Positions 8,003 to 17,680 are shown, counted from the first letter of the stretch. The stretch is DNA of 64,000 nucleotides from Streptomyces sp. NBC_00440 (GCF_036014215.1 NZ_CP107921.1:806001-870000), one strand, 5' to 3'. A program made the numbers and translations. The notes: a model not told the origin generated them from the sequence alone.

Positions 8003-9131
8003 GCGCCCCGTCCAGGTCCGCCCAGAGATCGTCCACGTCCTCCAGCCCCACCGACATCCGCAGCAACTGCTCGCTCACACCTGCGGACCGCCGGTCTCCC
8101 TCGGCCACGATGCGGTGGCTGATGGAGGCAGGGTGCTGGATGAGGGTGTCGACGCTGCCGAGGCTGACGGCCGGGGTGATCAGCCGTACGTCCGCGATCA
8201 CCCGGTGCGGATCGCCGTGCACCTCGAAGGCCACCATGGCGCCGCCCAGCTTCGGATAGTGGACCGCCGCGACCCTCGGGTCGGCGGCCAGTCTGCGGGC
8301 CAGCTCGGCGGCCGTCCCTGCGGCGGCCCGCATCCTGACCGGCAGGGTCGAGAGCCCGCGCAGCAGCAGATATCCGGACAGCGGGTGCAGGACGCCGCCG
8401 GTCGCGAACCGCAGCTGGCGCAGCACCCGTGCGAACTCCTCGTCGCAGGCCACCACACCGGCCAGCACATCGCCGTGCCCGCCCAGATACTTCGTCGCAC
8501 TGTGCAGGACGATCCGCGCCCCGTGCTCCAGCGGCCGCTGGAGGACCGGGGTCGCGAAGGTGCTGTCGACGAGCAGCGGCACCGAGCCGCAGGAGTGCGC
8601 CAGCGCCCGGGTGTCGGTCTCGGCGAGGGTCGGGTTGGCGGGGGTCTCCACCATCACCAGGCCGGTCTCCGGACGGATCGCGTCGGCGACGCCCGCCGGG
8701 TCGGTCCAGGTCACCTCGGTACCGAGCAGCCCGGCGGTGAGCAGATGATCGCTGCATCCGTACAGCGGGCGGACCGCGACGACATGGCGCAGCCCCTGGC
8801 TCGAACGGGCGAGCAGCACCGCGGTGAGCGCGGCCATTCCGCTGGCGAAGGCCACCGCGCTCGCGGCCCCCTCCAGCCGGGCGAGCGCCGTCTCGAAGCG
8901 CGCGGTGGTGGGGTTGTCGAGCCTGGCGTAGACCGGCGGCCCCTGCGGACGGGCCCCGGTGGCGGCGAACTCGTCGATCCTGGCCGCCTCCTGCCTGCTG
9001 TCGTACGAGGGGTACGTCGTCGACAGGTCGATCGGGACGGCGTGCAGACCGAGACCGGCGAGGTCTTCGCGTCCGGCGTGCACCGCTTCGGTGGCCAGGG
9101 CCCTGGATGTGGTCGGGGGATCGGATGTCAT
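7893..9131 (-). CDS. PLP-dependent trans-sulfuration enzyme (cystathionine gamma-synthase/lyase family)
   Basis: A 412-residue Cys/Met-metabolism PLP enzyme. It shows YARLDNPTTARFE, the substrate region FASGMAA, and the Schiff-base lysine in SATKYLGGHGD; the active-site SSQ region may correspond to STFATPVLQRP. The C-terminal substrate loop TLIQHPASISHR is typical. Between VAAVHYPK and GGAMVAFEV the stretch of about 20 residues found in most members is missing, so the protein is slightly shortened there. The start is ATG 9131. The last ~110 bp overlap the convergent GNAT gene. It is divergent from an Lrp regulator that probably controls it. Whether it makes or cleaves cystathionine, or works on methionine, cannot be decided here. 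Confidence 0.85.
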   Translation of the reverse strand: MTSDPPTTSRALATEAVHAGREDLAGLGLHAVPIDLSTTYPSYDSRQEAARIDEFAATGARPQGPPVYARLDNPTTARFETALARLEGAASAVAFASGMAALTAVLLARSSQGLRHVVAVRPLYGCSDHLLTAGLLGTEVTWTDPAGVADAIRPETGLVMVETPANPTLAETDTRALAHSCGSVPLLVDSTFATPVLQRPLEHGARIVLHSATKYLGGHGDVLAGVVACDEEFARVLRQLRFATGGVLHPLSGYLLLRGLSTLPVRMRAAAGTAAELARRLAADPRVAAVHYPKLGGAMVAFEVHGDPHRVIADVRLITPAVSLGSVDTLIQHPASISHRIVAEGDRRSAGVSEQLLRMSVGLEDVDDLWADLDGALSGRSARSARTAVHAGGRTADRAPDGSARASSPAVR

Positions 9132-9162
9132 GAGGAAATCCTGAACAGCCGCCGGGCAGTTG

Positions 9163-9174
9163 GGGCCATGGCCC
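9163..9174. promoter_or_regulatory. Perfect 12-bp palindrome between trans-sulfuration and lrp genes
   Basis: GGGCCATGGCCC is a perfect palindrome centred in the 59-bp divergent gap. Its position, covering both promoters, fits an Lrp/AsnC operator. Confidence 0.4.
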
Positions 9175-9190
9175 GTGTTACGTTCGGCCG

Positions 9191-9664
9191 ATGGCCGAAT
9201 CTGTCGTACTCGACCCGGTCGATCTGCATCTGCTCCGCCTCCTGCAGAACGATGCCCGGACGACCTACCGGGAGCTGGCTGCCGAGGTCGGGGTCGCCGC
9301 ATCGACCTGCCTCGACCGGGTGGCCCGGCTGCGCCGCTCCGGAGTGGTCCTGGGCCATCAGCTGCGGCTCGACCCGGCGAAGCTGGGGCGGGGCCTCGAA
9401 GCGCTGCTCTCGGTGCAGGTACGGCCGCACCGCCGGGAGCTGGTCGGCCCGTTCGTGGAGCGGATCCGCGGACTGCCCGAGTCACGGGCCCTCTTCCATC
9501 TGGCGGGTCCTGACGACTACCTGGTGCATGTGGCGGTGGCGGACACCGCGGACCTGCAGCGGCTGGTTCTGGACGAGTTCACGGCCCACCGCGAAGTGGC
9601 CCGGGTGGAGACCCGGCTGATCTTCCAGCAGTGGGACTGCGGGCCGCTGCTGCCGCCGGGGTGA
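9191..9664 (+). CDS. Lrp/AsnC family transcriptional regulator
   Basis: A 157-residue protein with an AsnC-type helix-turn-helix at about residues 8-55 (LLRLLQNDARTTYRELAAEVGVAASTCLDRV) and a RAM ligand-binding domain at about 70-145 (DDYLVHVAVADTADLQRLV). It is encoded 59 bp from the divergent trans-sulfuration gene, so it is probably an amino-acid-responsive local regulator of that enzyme, with methionine, cysteine or a related amino acid as ligand by inference. No other obvious target is adjacent; the following DUF885 gene has its own spacing. Confidence 0.9.
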   Translation: MAESVVLDPVDLHLLRLLQNDARTTYRELAAEVGVAASTCLDRVARLRRSGVVLGHQLRLDPAKLGRGLEALLSVQVRPHRRELVGPFVERIRGLPESRALFHLAGPDDYLVHVAVADTADLQRLVLDEFTAHREVARVETRLIFQQWDCGPLLPPG

Positions 9665-9760
9665 GCGCCCCGGGGAGCACGGGCCCAGAGAGAGACGGCC
9701 CGGAGGGTGATGACGCGGAGAGTGATGGCGCGGAACTCCCCGCCGTACGAAGATGTCCGC

Positions 9761-11452
9761 ATGTCACAGACTCTCAGCAGCCCACTGCCCCGTCAGGTCG
9801 CCGACGCCTATGTCGACTCCCTGATCGCTCTCGACCCGATCACCGGCACCTATCTCGGAGTGCGCGAGAGCTCCAGCGGCCTTCCCGACTTCTCCCCCGC
9901 CGGGCAGGCCGCCCTCGCCGCGCTCGCGCGGACGACCCTGGCCGAACTCGACGCCGCGGAGCGCCGGCCGGGCGGGGACAGCGATGCCGAGCGGCGCTGC
10001 GGCAGGCTGCTGCGCGAGCGGCTCAACGCCGAACTGGCCGTGCACGAGGCCGATGAGGCGCTGCGCGCCGTCAGCAACATCCACTCCCCGGCTCATGCCG
10101 TGCGTGAGGTGTTCACCGTGACGCCCACCGAGACCGACGAGGACTGGGCGGCCGTGGCCGAGCGCCTCGGCGGCGTGCCCGCCGCGCTCGACGGGTACCG
10201 CGAGTCCCTGGCCCTCGGGCTCGAACGGGGGCTGCTCGGCGGCCCGCGCCCCACCGAGACGTTCATCGGCCAGCTCACGGAGTGGGCCGGTACCGGCGGG
10301 GAAGGCACCGGCTGGTTCGAGGAGTTCGCCGCCGCGGGCCCGGATTCTCTGCGCAAGGAGCTGGACTCCGCGGCCCGTTCCGCGACCGGTGCGGTGGCCG
10401 CGCTGCGCGACTGGATGCGCGATGTCTACGCGCCGGCGGTCGAGGACGCACCGGACACGGTCGGCCGCGAGCGGTACGCCCGCTGGTCGCGCTACTTCAA
10501 CGGCACCGACCTTGATCTGGACGAGGCGTACGCGTACGGCTGGTCCGAATACCACCGCCTGCTGGCCGAGATGAGGACCGAGGCCGCGAAGATCCTGCCG
10601 GGGGCGAGTCCCTGGGAGGCGCTGGCGCACCTGGATGAGCACGGCACCCACATCGAGGGCGTGGACGAGGTCCAGAAGTGGCTCCAGGGGCTGATGTCGG
10701 AGGCGATGGACTCGCTCGACGGCACCCACTTCGAACTCGCCGAGCGGGTACGGAAGGTCGAGTCCCGGATCGCACCGCCCGGCGGCGCCGCCGCTCCGTA
10801 CTACACACCGCCGTCCGAGGACTTCTCGCGGCCCGGATGTACCTGGCTGCCGACCATGGGCGAGACCCGCTTCCCGGTGTACGACCTGGTCTCCACCTGG
10901 TACCACGAGGGGGTGCCCGGGCACCATCTCCAGTTGGCGCAGTGGGTGCACGTCTCGGACCAGCTCTCCCGCTACCAGGCGAGTGTCGGGATGGTCAGCG
11001 CCAACGCGGAGGGCTGGGCGCTCTACGCCGAGCGCCTCATGGACGAGCTGGGCTTCCTGCCGGACGCGGAGCGCAGGCTCGGGTATCTGGACGCGCAGAT
11101 GATGCGTGCCTGCCGGGTGATCGTGGACATCGGCATGCACCTGGAACTGGAGATTCCGGCCGATTCGCCGTTCCACCCGGGCGAGCGCTGGACGCCGGAG
11201 CTGGCCCAGGAGTTCTTCGGGAACCACAGCGGGCGGCCCGCGGACTTCGTGGAGAGCGAGCTCATCCGCTATCTGTCGATGCCGGGCCAGGCCATCGGGT
11301 ACAAGCTGGGCGAGCGCGCCTGGCTGCTGGGCCGGGAGAACGCCCGCAAGGCGCACGGTGACTCCTTCGACGCGAAGGCCTGGCACATGGCCGCGCTGTC
11401 GCAGGGGTCGCTGGGTCTTGACGATCTGGTGGACGAGATCTCGAAGCTGTAG
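9761..11452 (+). CDS. DUF885 family putative metallohydrolase
   Basis: A 563-residue DUF885 protein, full length for the family. The hallmark HEGVPGHHLQ lies at about residues 384-393. It reads as an HExxxxHH-type metal site seen across DUF885 and related peptidase-like proteins, and a second acidic ligand is likely in SANAEGWALYAERL. A cytoplasmic location is expected, since there is no signal peptide. The ATG at 9761 starts directly with MSQTLSS; upstream in-frame ATGs at 9707-9725 lack family similarity. Substrates of the family are mostly uncharacterised, peptidase activity being the common suggestion. It is followed by a strong bidirectional terminator. Confidence 0.85.
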   Translation: MSQTLSSPLPRQVADAYVDSLIALDPITGTYLGVRESSSGLPDFSPAGQAALAALARTTLAELDAAERRPGGDSDAERRCGRLLRERLNAELAVHEADEALRAVSNIHSPAHAVREVFTVTPTETDEDWAAVAERLGGVPAALDGYRESLALGLERGLLGGPRPTETFIGQLTEWAGTGGEGTGWFEEFAAAGPDSLRKELDSAARSATGAVAALRDWMRDVYAPAVEDAPDTVGRERYARWSRYFNGTDLDLDEAYAYGWSEYHRLLAEMRTEAAKILPGASPWEALAHLDEHGTHIEGVDEVQKWLQGLMSEAMDSLDGTHFELAERVRKVESRIAPPGGAAAPYYTPPSEDFSRPGCTWLPTMGETRFPVYDLVSTWYHEGVPGHHLQLAQWVHVSDQLSRYQASVGMVSANAEGWALYAERLMDELGFLPDAERRLGYLDAQMMRACRVIVDIGMHLELEIPADSPFHPGERWTPELAQEFFGNHSGRPADFVESELIRYLSMPGQAIGYKLGERAWLLGRENARKAHGDSFDAKAWHMAALSQGSLGLDDLVDEISKL

Positions 11453-11497
11453 GGAGGCAGGTGCCGGCGCGGGTGCTCCCCGCGCGGTACGGCGGTG

Positions 11498-11525
11498 GCC
11501 GGGCCCGCGGGTGCGCGGGCCCGGC
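11498..11525. terminator. Bidirectional terminator between DUF885 and sbcC genes
   Basis: A perfect 12-bp stem: GCCGGGCCCGCG (11498-11509), loop GGTG, then CGCGGGCCCGGC (11514-11525). It lies in the 91-bp gap between convergent genes. Confidence 0.75.
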
Positions 11526-11543
11526 GGCCGGGTCCGGCACCGC

Positions 11544-14500
11544 TCAGCGGGAGGAGCCCGCCGCGTGGTGCCTGACCGCCGATCCGCTCTGCTCCTTGAC
11601 GACCTCCAGCTGGGCCGGGATCCGGCGGCGCAGGTCGCCGACATGGCTGACGATGCCGACGCTGCGGTCCCGTTCGCGCAGGGAGTCCAGGACGTCGAGC
11701 ACATCGTCCAGCGTCTGGTCGTCCAGACTTCCGAAGCCCTCATCGATGAAGAGCGTGTCCAGCCGTATGCCGCCCGCTTCGTCGGTGACCACGTCGGCCA
11801 GGCCCAGCGCGAGGGCCAGTGACGCGAAGAACGTCTCGCCTCCGGACAGCGTCGCGGTGTCGCGCTCCCGCCCCGTCCAGGAGTCCAGGACGTGCAGCCC
11901 GAGCCCGGAGCGGCCCCGGCCGCCCGCTCTGGCATCGGAGTGGACCAGGGTGTAGCGCCCGGCCGACATGGTCTGCAGCCGGACGGTGGCCGCCGCGGCG
12001 ACCTGTTCCAGACGGGCGGCCAGGACGTACGACTCCAGGCGCATCTTCCGTTCGTTGTCGGCCGATGTCCCCGCGGTGAGCGTGGCGAGGCGGGCCACCC
12101 TGTCGTACTCGGCGCGCAGCGGACCGAGGCCGGCGAGCTCGTCGGCGGCCTGCGCGGAGAGGCGCCGGAGCGCGATGCGGCGCTCGGCAGCGGCGTCCAG
12201 TACGGACGATGCCTCCAGGAACGCGCGCTCCGCGGTGTCGAACTCCGCCCGGGCCGCGCCGGGATCGGCCGGCGGGCGACCGGCGGCGTCGGCCGCGTCC
12301 TGCTCGGCGAGGCGCTCGGCCAGTGCGGCCTCCTCAGCCTGCCAGGCGTCGAGGCGCTGCTGCAGGCGGCGCTGTTCGCTGTCGTCGGTCAGTTCGGCGG
12401 CGGCCTCCTGCGGGGTGTCGAAGCCGGCCCGGAAGGCGGCGTCGGCGAGCCGGTCGTCGGCCTCCTTGAGGCGCTGGGCGGTGGTGTCGACCGCGTGTAC
12501 CGCGTCGGCCGCCCGGTCCAGGTACCGCATCCGGTGTTCGAGCCGCGTTGCGTGTTCGGCGACGCTGCACGCGCCGCCGCGCGCCCCCACCAGCTCCTCC
12601 TCGATCGCGGACTGCTCCCGCTCCAGTGCCTCGCGCTGCGAGGTCCGGGCGGCGGAGCGGCGTTCGGCCTGCTGCTGGGCGGCGGTCCGCCCGGCGTGTT
12701 CGCGCTCGGCGCGGGCGCGCTCCTCCCGGGCGGCGTGCATCCCGGCGGCCGTACCGTGGGCCTCGGCATGGTCGCGCTGCAACTGGCCGACCAGTTCGGC
12801 GAGTTCACCCGTGGTGGCGCTGCCCGCCCCCGCGCGCGCTTCAGCGACCGCCTCGCGGACGGCGCCGAGGGCGCGCTCCGCTTCGGCACGGTCCTCGTCG
12901 GCGCGGGTGTGCGTCTCGTACGCCGCCTCCTCCGCGGCGTGGTCCACATGGCCGGCCCCGGGCATGGCGGGCGCCGGGTGGTCGGCCGCGCCGCACACCG
13001 CGCAGGGCTCGCCGTCCCGCAGCCCGGCGGCCAGCTCGGCCGCGACCCCGCGCAGCCGGCGCTCCCGCAGGTCGAGCCAGGTCTCGTGCGCCGCGTTCGC
13101 CCGCTCGCGCGCCGCGCTCAGCCGCCCCTCCGCTGCCGCCGCGTCGGTGGCGAGCCGGTCGCGGGCGCGTGCCGCCTCCAGCCGGCGGCGGGCCGGTTCG
13201 AGCTGTCCCGCCAGCTGCTCGGCACGGGTCGCGGCCTCCTGTGCGGCCTCGATCCGGTCCTGGCAGCGGCGCAGGACGGTGTCCCAGTCGGTCAGCCAGC
13301 CGGCCGCCTCGCGGATCAGCTCGTCGTCGGCGTGCGCCTGCCGGTCCAGGCCCGCACGCTCGGCGGTGATCTCCGCGCTGCGCCGCTCGGCCCGCCGCGC
13401 CGCGTCCAGCGCCCCGAGGTCCTGGCGGAGCCTGCGCTCCAGCGCGGAGAGCTGGTCGGCGCCCGCGTCGGCCAGCTCGGCGGGCAGTTCGCGCCGGGCG
13501 CGCTCCCGGGCACCTGCCGCGTCGCGGTGCTCCTGGGCCGCTTCGTCGCGCTGGGTCAGCGCGTCGCCGACCCGTTCGGCCCGGCGCGCCCGGTCCAGCC
13601 TGGCGCGCACCTCCTCGCGCTCGCCGCGGCGGTTCGCCAGCTCTTCGGTCCGGCGTCGCGTCTGCTCGAACCGCTCCTGGAGCCTGGCCAGTTCGCGCTG
13701 GTCCTCCAGGTTTGTCCGGGCCGCGGCCTGCCGGCTCTCCGCTGCGGACAGGGCCGCCCGCGCGATGTCGAGCCGTTCGCCGGCTCCGCAGCGGGCCACC
13801 GCGGCCCACTGCAGTACGGCCTCGGCGAGACCGGGATCGCCCGGCCGGTCGACGGGCAGCGACCAGTCGTCCGCGGCCGGGCCCGCGGCCTCGGCCATCC
13901 GGTGCGCGAGGGTCAGCAGCCGCTCGTCACCGGCGAGCACCTGTGTCTCGGCCGCCCGTCGCAGCACGGCGAGGCGCTCCTCGACGGCGGCGAAGCGCCG
14001 GGTGTCGAAGAGGCGGCCCAGCAGCTTTCCGCGCGCCTCGGCGTCCGCCCGCAGGAAACGGGCGAAGTCGCCCTGGGGCAGCAGCACCACCTGGCAGAAC
14101 TGTTCCCTGCTCATCCCGATGAGCTGGGTGATCTCCTCGCCGATCTCCTGGTGGGACTTGCTCAGCGACCGCCAGCTGCCGGTCTGCGAGTCGTACTCGC
14201 GCAGTCTGCTCTGCGCCTTCTCCGTGACGAAGCCCTCGCCGCGCTTCTTGGGGCGCGGCTGCGCCGGCAGCCGGGTGACCTCCAGGCGGCGGTCGCCGAC
14301 ACTCAGTTCCAGCGAGATCTCGGTGGGCTCGTCGACCGGGGCGTGGTCGCTGCGCAGGGTGGTCCCGGGCCCCTGCCTCGCGCCGGGTACCGCTCCGTAG
14401 AGCGCGTAACACACGGCATCGAGGACCGACGTCTTGCCGGCGCCGGTCGGCCCGTGGAGGAGGAAGAGCCCGGCTTCGGAGAGCGAGTCGAAGTCGACTT

Positions 14501-14555
14501 CCTGGCGTGCGGCGAAGGGGCCGAAGGCGGCGATGCGCAAGGTGTGCAGCCTCAT
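11544..14555 (-). CDS. sbcC: SbcC, ATPase subunit of the SbcCD DNA repair exonuclease
   Basis: A 1003-residue SMC-like ATPase. The N-terminal Walker A is GPTGAGKTSVLDAV (about residues 34-47). Two long coiled-coil arms follow, rich in Arg/Glu/Ala. The central zinc hook is CAVCGAADHP. The C-terminal ABC signature is TLSGGETFFASL, followed by Walker B LFIDEGFGSLD. With SbcD it forms the Mre11-Rad50-like complex that opens DNA hairpins and trims blocked ends. The ATG at 14555 overlaps the sbcD stop as ATGA, so translation is coupled. The frame stays open upstream through sbcD in another reading frame, but that is not coding. Confidence 0.95.
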   Translation of the reverse strand: MRLHTLRIAAFGPFAARQEVDFDSLSEAGLFLLHGPTGAGKTSVLDAVCYALYGAVPGARQGPGTTLRSDHAPVDEPTEISLELSVGDRRLEVTRLPAQPRPKKRGEGFVTEKAQSRLREYDSQTGSWRSLSKSHQEIGEEITQLIGMSREQFCQVVLLPQGDFARFLRADAEARGKLLGRLFDTRRFAAVEERLAVLRRAAETQVLAGDERLLTLAHRMAEAAGPAADDWSLPVDRPGDPGLAEAVLQWAAVARCGAGERLDIARAALSAAESRQAAARTNLEDQRELARLQERFEQTRRRTEELANRRGEREEVRARLDRARRAERVGDALTQRDEAAQEHRDAAGARERARRELPAELADAGADQLSALERRLRQDLGALDAARRAERRSAEITAERAGLDRQAHADDELIREAAGWLTDWDTVLRRCQDRIEAAQEAATRAEQLAGQLEPARRRLEAARARDRLATDAAAAEGRLSAARERANAAHETWLDLRERRLRGVAAELAAGLRDGEPCAVCGAADHPAPAMPGAGHVDHAAEEAAYETHTRADEDRAEAERALGAVREAVAEARAGAGSATTGELAELVGQLQRDHAEAHGTAAGMHAAREERARAEREHAGRTAAQQQAERRSAARTSQREALEREQSAIEEELVGARGGACSVAEHATRLEHRMRYLDRAADAVHAVDTTAQRLKEADDRLADAAFRAGFDTPQEAAAELTDDSEQRRLQQRLDAWQAEEAALAERLAEQDAADAAGRPPADPGAARAEFDTAERAFLEASSVLDAAAERRIALRRLSAQAADELAGLGPLRAEYDRVARLATLTAGTSADNERKMRLESYVLAARLEQVAAAATVRLQTMSAGRYTLVHSDARAGGRGRSGLGLHVLDSWTGRERDTATLSGGETFFASLALALGLADVVTDEAGGIRLDTLFIDEGFGSLDDQTLDDVLDVLDSLRERDRSVGIVSHVGDLRRRIPAQLEVVKEQSGSAVRHHAAGSSR

Positions 14556-15718
14556 CGCGCCACCTCGTTCGCCCCGTCGTCCACCCGGACGTCGTCGATG
14601 GCGCCGGAGAGTACGCCCCGCTCCGCCGCGTCGGGCCCCGCGCCGCCCCGTACGTGCGCCACGAAGTCCTCCGCGATCTGCTGGTCGGTGCGCCCCTTGA
14701 GGCGCTGGGCGTAGGAGGCGAGCGGGTCCCCGGTGGTCCGGTCCGGCTCGAAGACCAGGCTGAGCGTGTGCGGGAAGCGCGCGCCGAGCCTGGCCATCGG
14801 CTCGGTGGGCCGTACCGGGTCGGTGAGTGTGGCCTCCACCCAGGACTCCTCGTACCGCTCCAGCGCCGGATCCTCCAGCAGTGCGTCGAGACGGCCCCGG
14901 ATCCTGGCGAGCCGCCGGGGGACGGGGCAGTCGATCCGCTCGGCTGCGATCTCTCCGGCGGGGCCGAGGTCGATCAGCCACATCGTCTTGCGGTGGGCGG
15001 CCTCGGAGAAGGAGTAGGCGAGCGGGGAGCCCGAGTAGCGGACCCGCTCGGTGAGCGTCTGGCTGCCGTGCAGATGGCCGAGGGCGACATAGTCGACGCC
15101 GGAGAAGACTCCGGCCGGTACGGCGGCCACCCCGCCGACGGTGATGTCGCGCTCGCTGTCGCTGGGCTCTCCGCCGGCGACGAAGGCATGGGCGAGGACC
15201 ACGGAGCGGGTGCCGGGGACCCGTCCTGCGAGGTCCGCGCGCACCCGGTCCATCGCGGCGGTCAGTACGGCTTCGTGCCCCGCCCTGGCCGCCTTCAACT
15301 CGTCGCGGACCAGGGCCGGTTCCAGATAGGGCAGCCCGTAGAGCGCCACATCGCCGTACTGGTCGGAGAGGAGCACCGGAGTGGCACAGCCCGCCGGATC
15401 GGTCCGCAGATGTATTCCGGCCAGCCGGATGAGACCCGCGCCCACTCCGAGCCTGCGGGCCGAGTCGTGGTTGCCCGAGATCATCACCGTCGCGACGCCC
15501 GCTTCGGCGAGCCGGTGCAGCGCACGGTCGAAGAGCTCCACCGCGGCGAGCGGGGGCACCGCCCTGTCGTAGACGTCTCCGGCCACCAGGACCGCGTCCA
15601 CCTCGTGGGCCCGTACGGTCGCCACCAGGTGGTCGAGGTACGCGGCCTGGGCGTCGAGGAGTCCGACGCGGTGGAAGGAGCGGCCGAGGTGCCAGTCCGA
15701 TGTGTGCAGAATCCTCAA
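14552..15718 (-). CDS. sbcD: SbcD, nuclease subunit of SbcCD
   Basis: A 388-residue Mre11-type metallophosphoesterase. Metal-site motifs in order are TSDWHLG, AGDVYDRAVP, ISGNHDSARRL, VLAHAFV and YVALGHLHG. It is the first gene of the sbcDC pair and is translationally coupled to sbcC by an ATGA overlap. It provides the Mn-dependent nuclease activity of the complex, which acts on hairpins and protein-blocked ends. Confidence 0.95.
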   Translation of the reverse strand: MRILHTSDWHLGRSFHRVGLLDAQAAYLDHLVATVRAHEVDAVLVAGDVYDRAVPPLAAVELFDRALHRLAEAGVATVMISGNHDSARRLGVGAGLIRLAGIHLRTDPAGCATPVLLSDQYGDVALYGLPYLEPALVRDELKAARAGHEAVLTAAMDRVRADLAGRVPGTRSVVLAHAFVAGGEPSDSERDITVGGVAAVPAGVFSGVDYVALGHLHGSQTLTERVRYSGSPLAYSFSEAAHRKTMWLIDLGPAGEIAAERIDCPVPRRLARIRGRLDALLEDPALERYEESWVEATLTDPVRPTEPMARLGARFPHTLSLVFEPDRTTGDPLASYAQRLKGRTDQQIAEDFVAHVRGGAGPDAAERGVLSGAIDDVRVDDGANEVAR

Positions 15719-15823
15719 GGTGCCGCTCCGACCTGCATTTTTTCCTCACTCCGCCCCGCCACCCCGTCCATCACGCACCTCAGTCTGTCACCCGTGCCGG
15801 GGGCGGCGCGGCTATGGAGGCTG

Positions 15824-16813
15824 TCAGTGGTCCGGGCGGAGAACGACCCTTCTGCCGTGGAGCCGGCCGTCCTCCATCCGGCGGTGGGTCTCCGCGGCGG
15901 AGCTCAGCGGAAGCGTCTCGATGGCGCGGGGGCGCAGGCGGGCATCGCTCAGGAAGCTGTTGACAGTGACGGCGACCTCGGCCAGCTCCGCCGCGGTCGC
16001 GTGGGAGATGACGAATCCGACGACCGAGCAGTCGTTCATGTAGAGCGGTCCGGCCGGCAGAACAGGACGGGACCTGGCCCCGGCCAGCAGCACGATCCTG
16101 CCGCGGCGGGCCAGGAGGCCGACGGCGTTCGCCAGATCGTTCTCACCCGCGGTGTCGAGGTAGAGGTCCACGCCCTGCGGCGTGGCGGCCCGGATGTGCC
16201 GGAAGAGGTCGGGGTCCCGGTAGTCCAGGACCTCCGAGGCGCCGAGGGAGCGGCAGTACTCGGCGTCCCGGGCGCCGGCGGTGGCGACGACCCGGGCGCC
16301 CGCCCGGACGGCCAGGACGACCAGCGCGCTCCCGACGTTCCCGGCGGCGCCGGCGACGAGGACCGTCTCACCGGCGCGGATCCTGCCGTGGGTGAACAGG
16401 GCGAGACAGGCCGTAGCGGCGGGGTGGACCAGGGCAACCGCCTCGTACGGGTCGACCCCGTCGGGAAGACGGTAGAGCCGGTCGGCCGCCACCACGGCCT
16501 GCTCTGCGGCGGCCCCCTGCCGGCCTCCGTGGCCGAGGCTGTTGCTCCACACCAGGTCGCCCACCGCGAAGCCCGGTGCTTCCGGACCTGCCGTGGAGAG
16601 AGCGGAGACCCTGCCGACCAGATCCCGGCCGATCACGAACGGGAAGTCGACGGGTGTGGGGAAGATTCCCGAGCGGACGAAGGTGTCCACCGGATTGACC
16701 GTGGTGGCGAGCACATCGACGAGTACGTCGGCGGGGCCCGGCAGGGGTGGCGGCAGCTCGCCGTAGCGTATGACGTCCGGGGTGCCGAGCTGTTCTATGT
16801 AGGCGGCGCGCAT
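15824..16813 (-). CDS. Medium-chain dehydrogenase/reductase, quinone-oxidoreductase type
   Basis: A 329-residue zinc-independent MDR protein. The N-terminal GroES-like domain runs to about residue 125 (NPVDTFVRSG, FVIGRDLVGRV). The Rossmann dinucleotide site is VAGAAGNVGSALVVLAV. It lacks the cysteine ligands of zinc alcohol dehydrogenases and resembles NADPH:quinone reductases and related enoyl or alkenal reductases. It stands alone: sbcD lies upstream in the opposite sense of an operon gap, and the left inverted repeat of the mobile segment begins 165 bp beyond its start codon. The natural substrate is unknown. Confidence 0.82.
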   Translation of the reverse strand: MRAAYIEQLGTPDVIRYGELPPPLPGPADVLVDVLATTVNPVDTFVRSGIFPTPVDFPFVIGRDLVGRVSALSTAGPEAPGFAVGDLVWSNSLGHGGRQGAAAEQAVVAADRLYRLPDGVDPYEAVALVHPAATACLALFTHGRIRAGETVLVAGAAGNVGSALVVLAVRAGARVVATAGARDAEYCRSLGASEVLDYRDPDLFRHIRAATPQGVDLYLDTAGENDLANAVGLLARRGRIVLLAGARSRPVLPAGPLYMNDCSVVGFVISHATAAELAEVAVTVNSFLSDARLRPRAIETLPLSSAAETHRRMEDGRLHGRRVVLRPDH

Positions 16814-16978
16814 GGTTCAGCATCCTGACACGGCCGGCACGGGCCGCCAGGAACGGAACCGATGTCCGTCAACTCGGCCCGGCCGGTGAGGCGGTTGTCG
16901 GACACCCCGCAGACCGCTGGGCCTGCGGCCGGGTCGCCGGCTCGGGCGCACCCTCCGACGGTCCGGCGTCCGGGTCTT

Positions 16979-17011
16979 AGTGGTCCGTTCCCGAAGTCCT
17001 TCGGGGGTTGA
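16979..17011 (+). repeat. Left terminal inverted repeat of the IS630-like segment
   Basis: The 33-bp repeat begins AGTGGTCCGTTCC and ends CTTCGGGGGTTGA. It matches the complement of 21669-21701 at 28 of 33 bases; the inner 14 bases (20-33) are identical. Confidence 0.7.
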
Positions 17012-17149
17012 CTTCGGATCCGGCGTTGTGCGTGGTGGTTTCTCAGATCTCGGAGCCGGCGAGGTGGAGCTGGCACGCGCAGTCGAGGGCGTCTACGGGG
17101 GTGCCAGTGAAGCCACCGGTGGGCAGCAGGGTGTCTTCGTATCGGGCCG

Positions 17150-17560
17150 GCAGGCGCATGCACTCGACAGCCAGAACGTGGTCGTGCTCCGCGAGCACCG
17201 CGAGCGTCAGCTCAGGGAGAAGGAAAAGTGGGGCCCCGGGCCTGGCAGGACACCTGCAACGTGTTCACACGGGAGGACGGATTCCGGCTCCACCCCGAGA
17301 CCGTATCGGAGACCTTCCGCTGCATCCTCGCGCGGACCGACCTTCCGCCCATCACCCTGCGGGACCTGCGGCACGTCTCCGCGACCCTCACCCCACGGCA
17401 GTGGTGGCGGCCTCCCCACGATCAAGGAGACGCTGCGGCACTCCACGATCACGCTGACGTCGGACACGTACACGTACACGAGCCTGCAGCCTGAGGTCGA
17501 CAAAGCCGCAGCTGAAGTTGCCGCCAACCTGGTGCCACGTGTCCGTAAGGCCGCCCTCCG
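17150..17560 (+). pseudogene. Relic of a tyrosine integrase (C-terminal catalytic domain)
   Basis: Three frame segments together spell the end of an actinobacterial integrase. LDSQNVVVLREHRERQLRE is in one frame. AWQDTCNVFTREDG and ITLRDLRHVSATL follow in a second frame from about 17230. KETLRHSTITLTSDTYTYTS and PEVDKAAAEVAANLVPR return to the first frame from about 17405. The catalytic Arg-His, the second His (LRHST) and a Tyr are recognisable, but two frameshifts and the missing N-terminus make it inactive. It resembles integrases of AICE/pSAM2-type elements. A tRNA-derived sequence lies about 120 bp downstream, the usual int-att arrangement. Confidence 0.75.
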
Positions 17561-17680
17561 TAGCGGCTGCTGCCGGACCGTCCGCTCACGCACGAGGCCG
17601 GGAACGATGGAGCGCCCCGACCGGATGAATCCGGTCGAGGCGCTCCGTAGCAGGTCAGATGGGGATCCCCTGCCTGCCAG

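Noticed and set aside
11892..14714. Long open frames on the plus strand through sbcC
   Set aside because: They are antisense shadows produced by the high-GC codon pattern of sbcC, whose Walker, hook and signature motifs are all on the minus strand.
14556..15749. An extended sbcC reading frame upstream of 14555
   Set aside because: The frame is open but lies over sbcD in another phase; SbcC's own N-terminus (MRLHTLRIAAFGPF) begins at 14555 with an ATGA coupling.
16979..17011. Ordinary gene terminator for the MDR gene region
   Set aside because: The sequence has a matching inverted copy at the far end of an IS630 transposase, so it is better explained as an element end.
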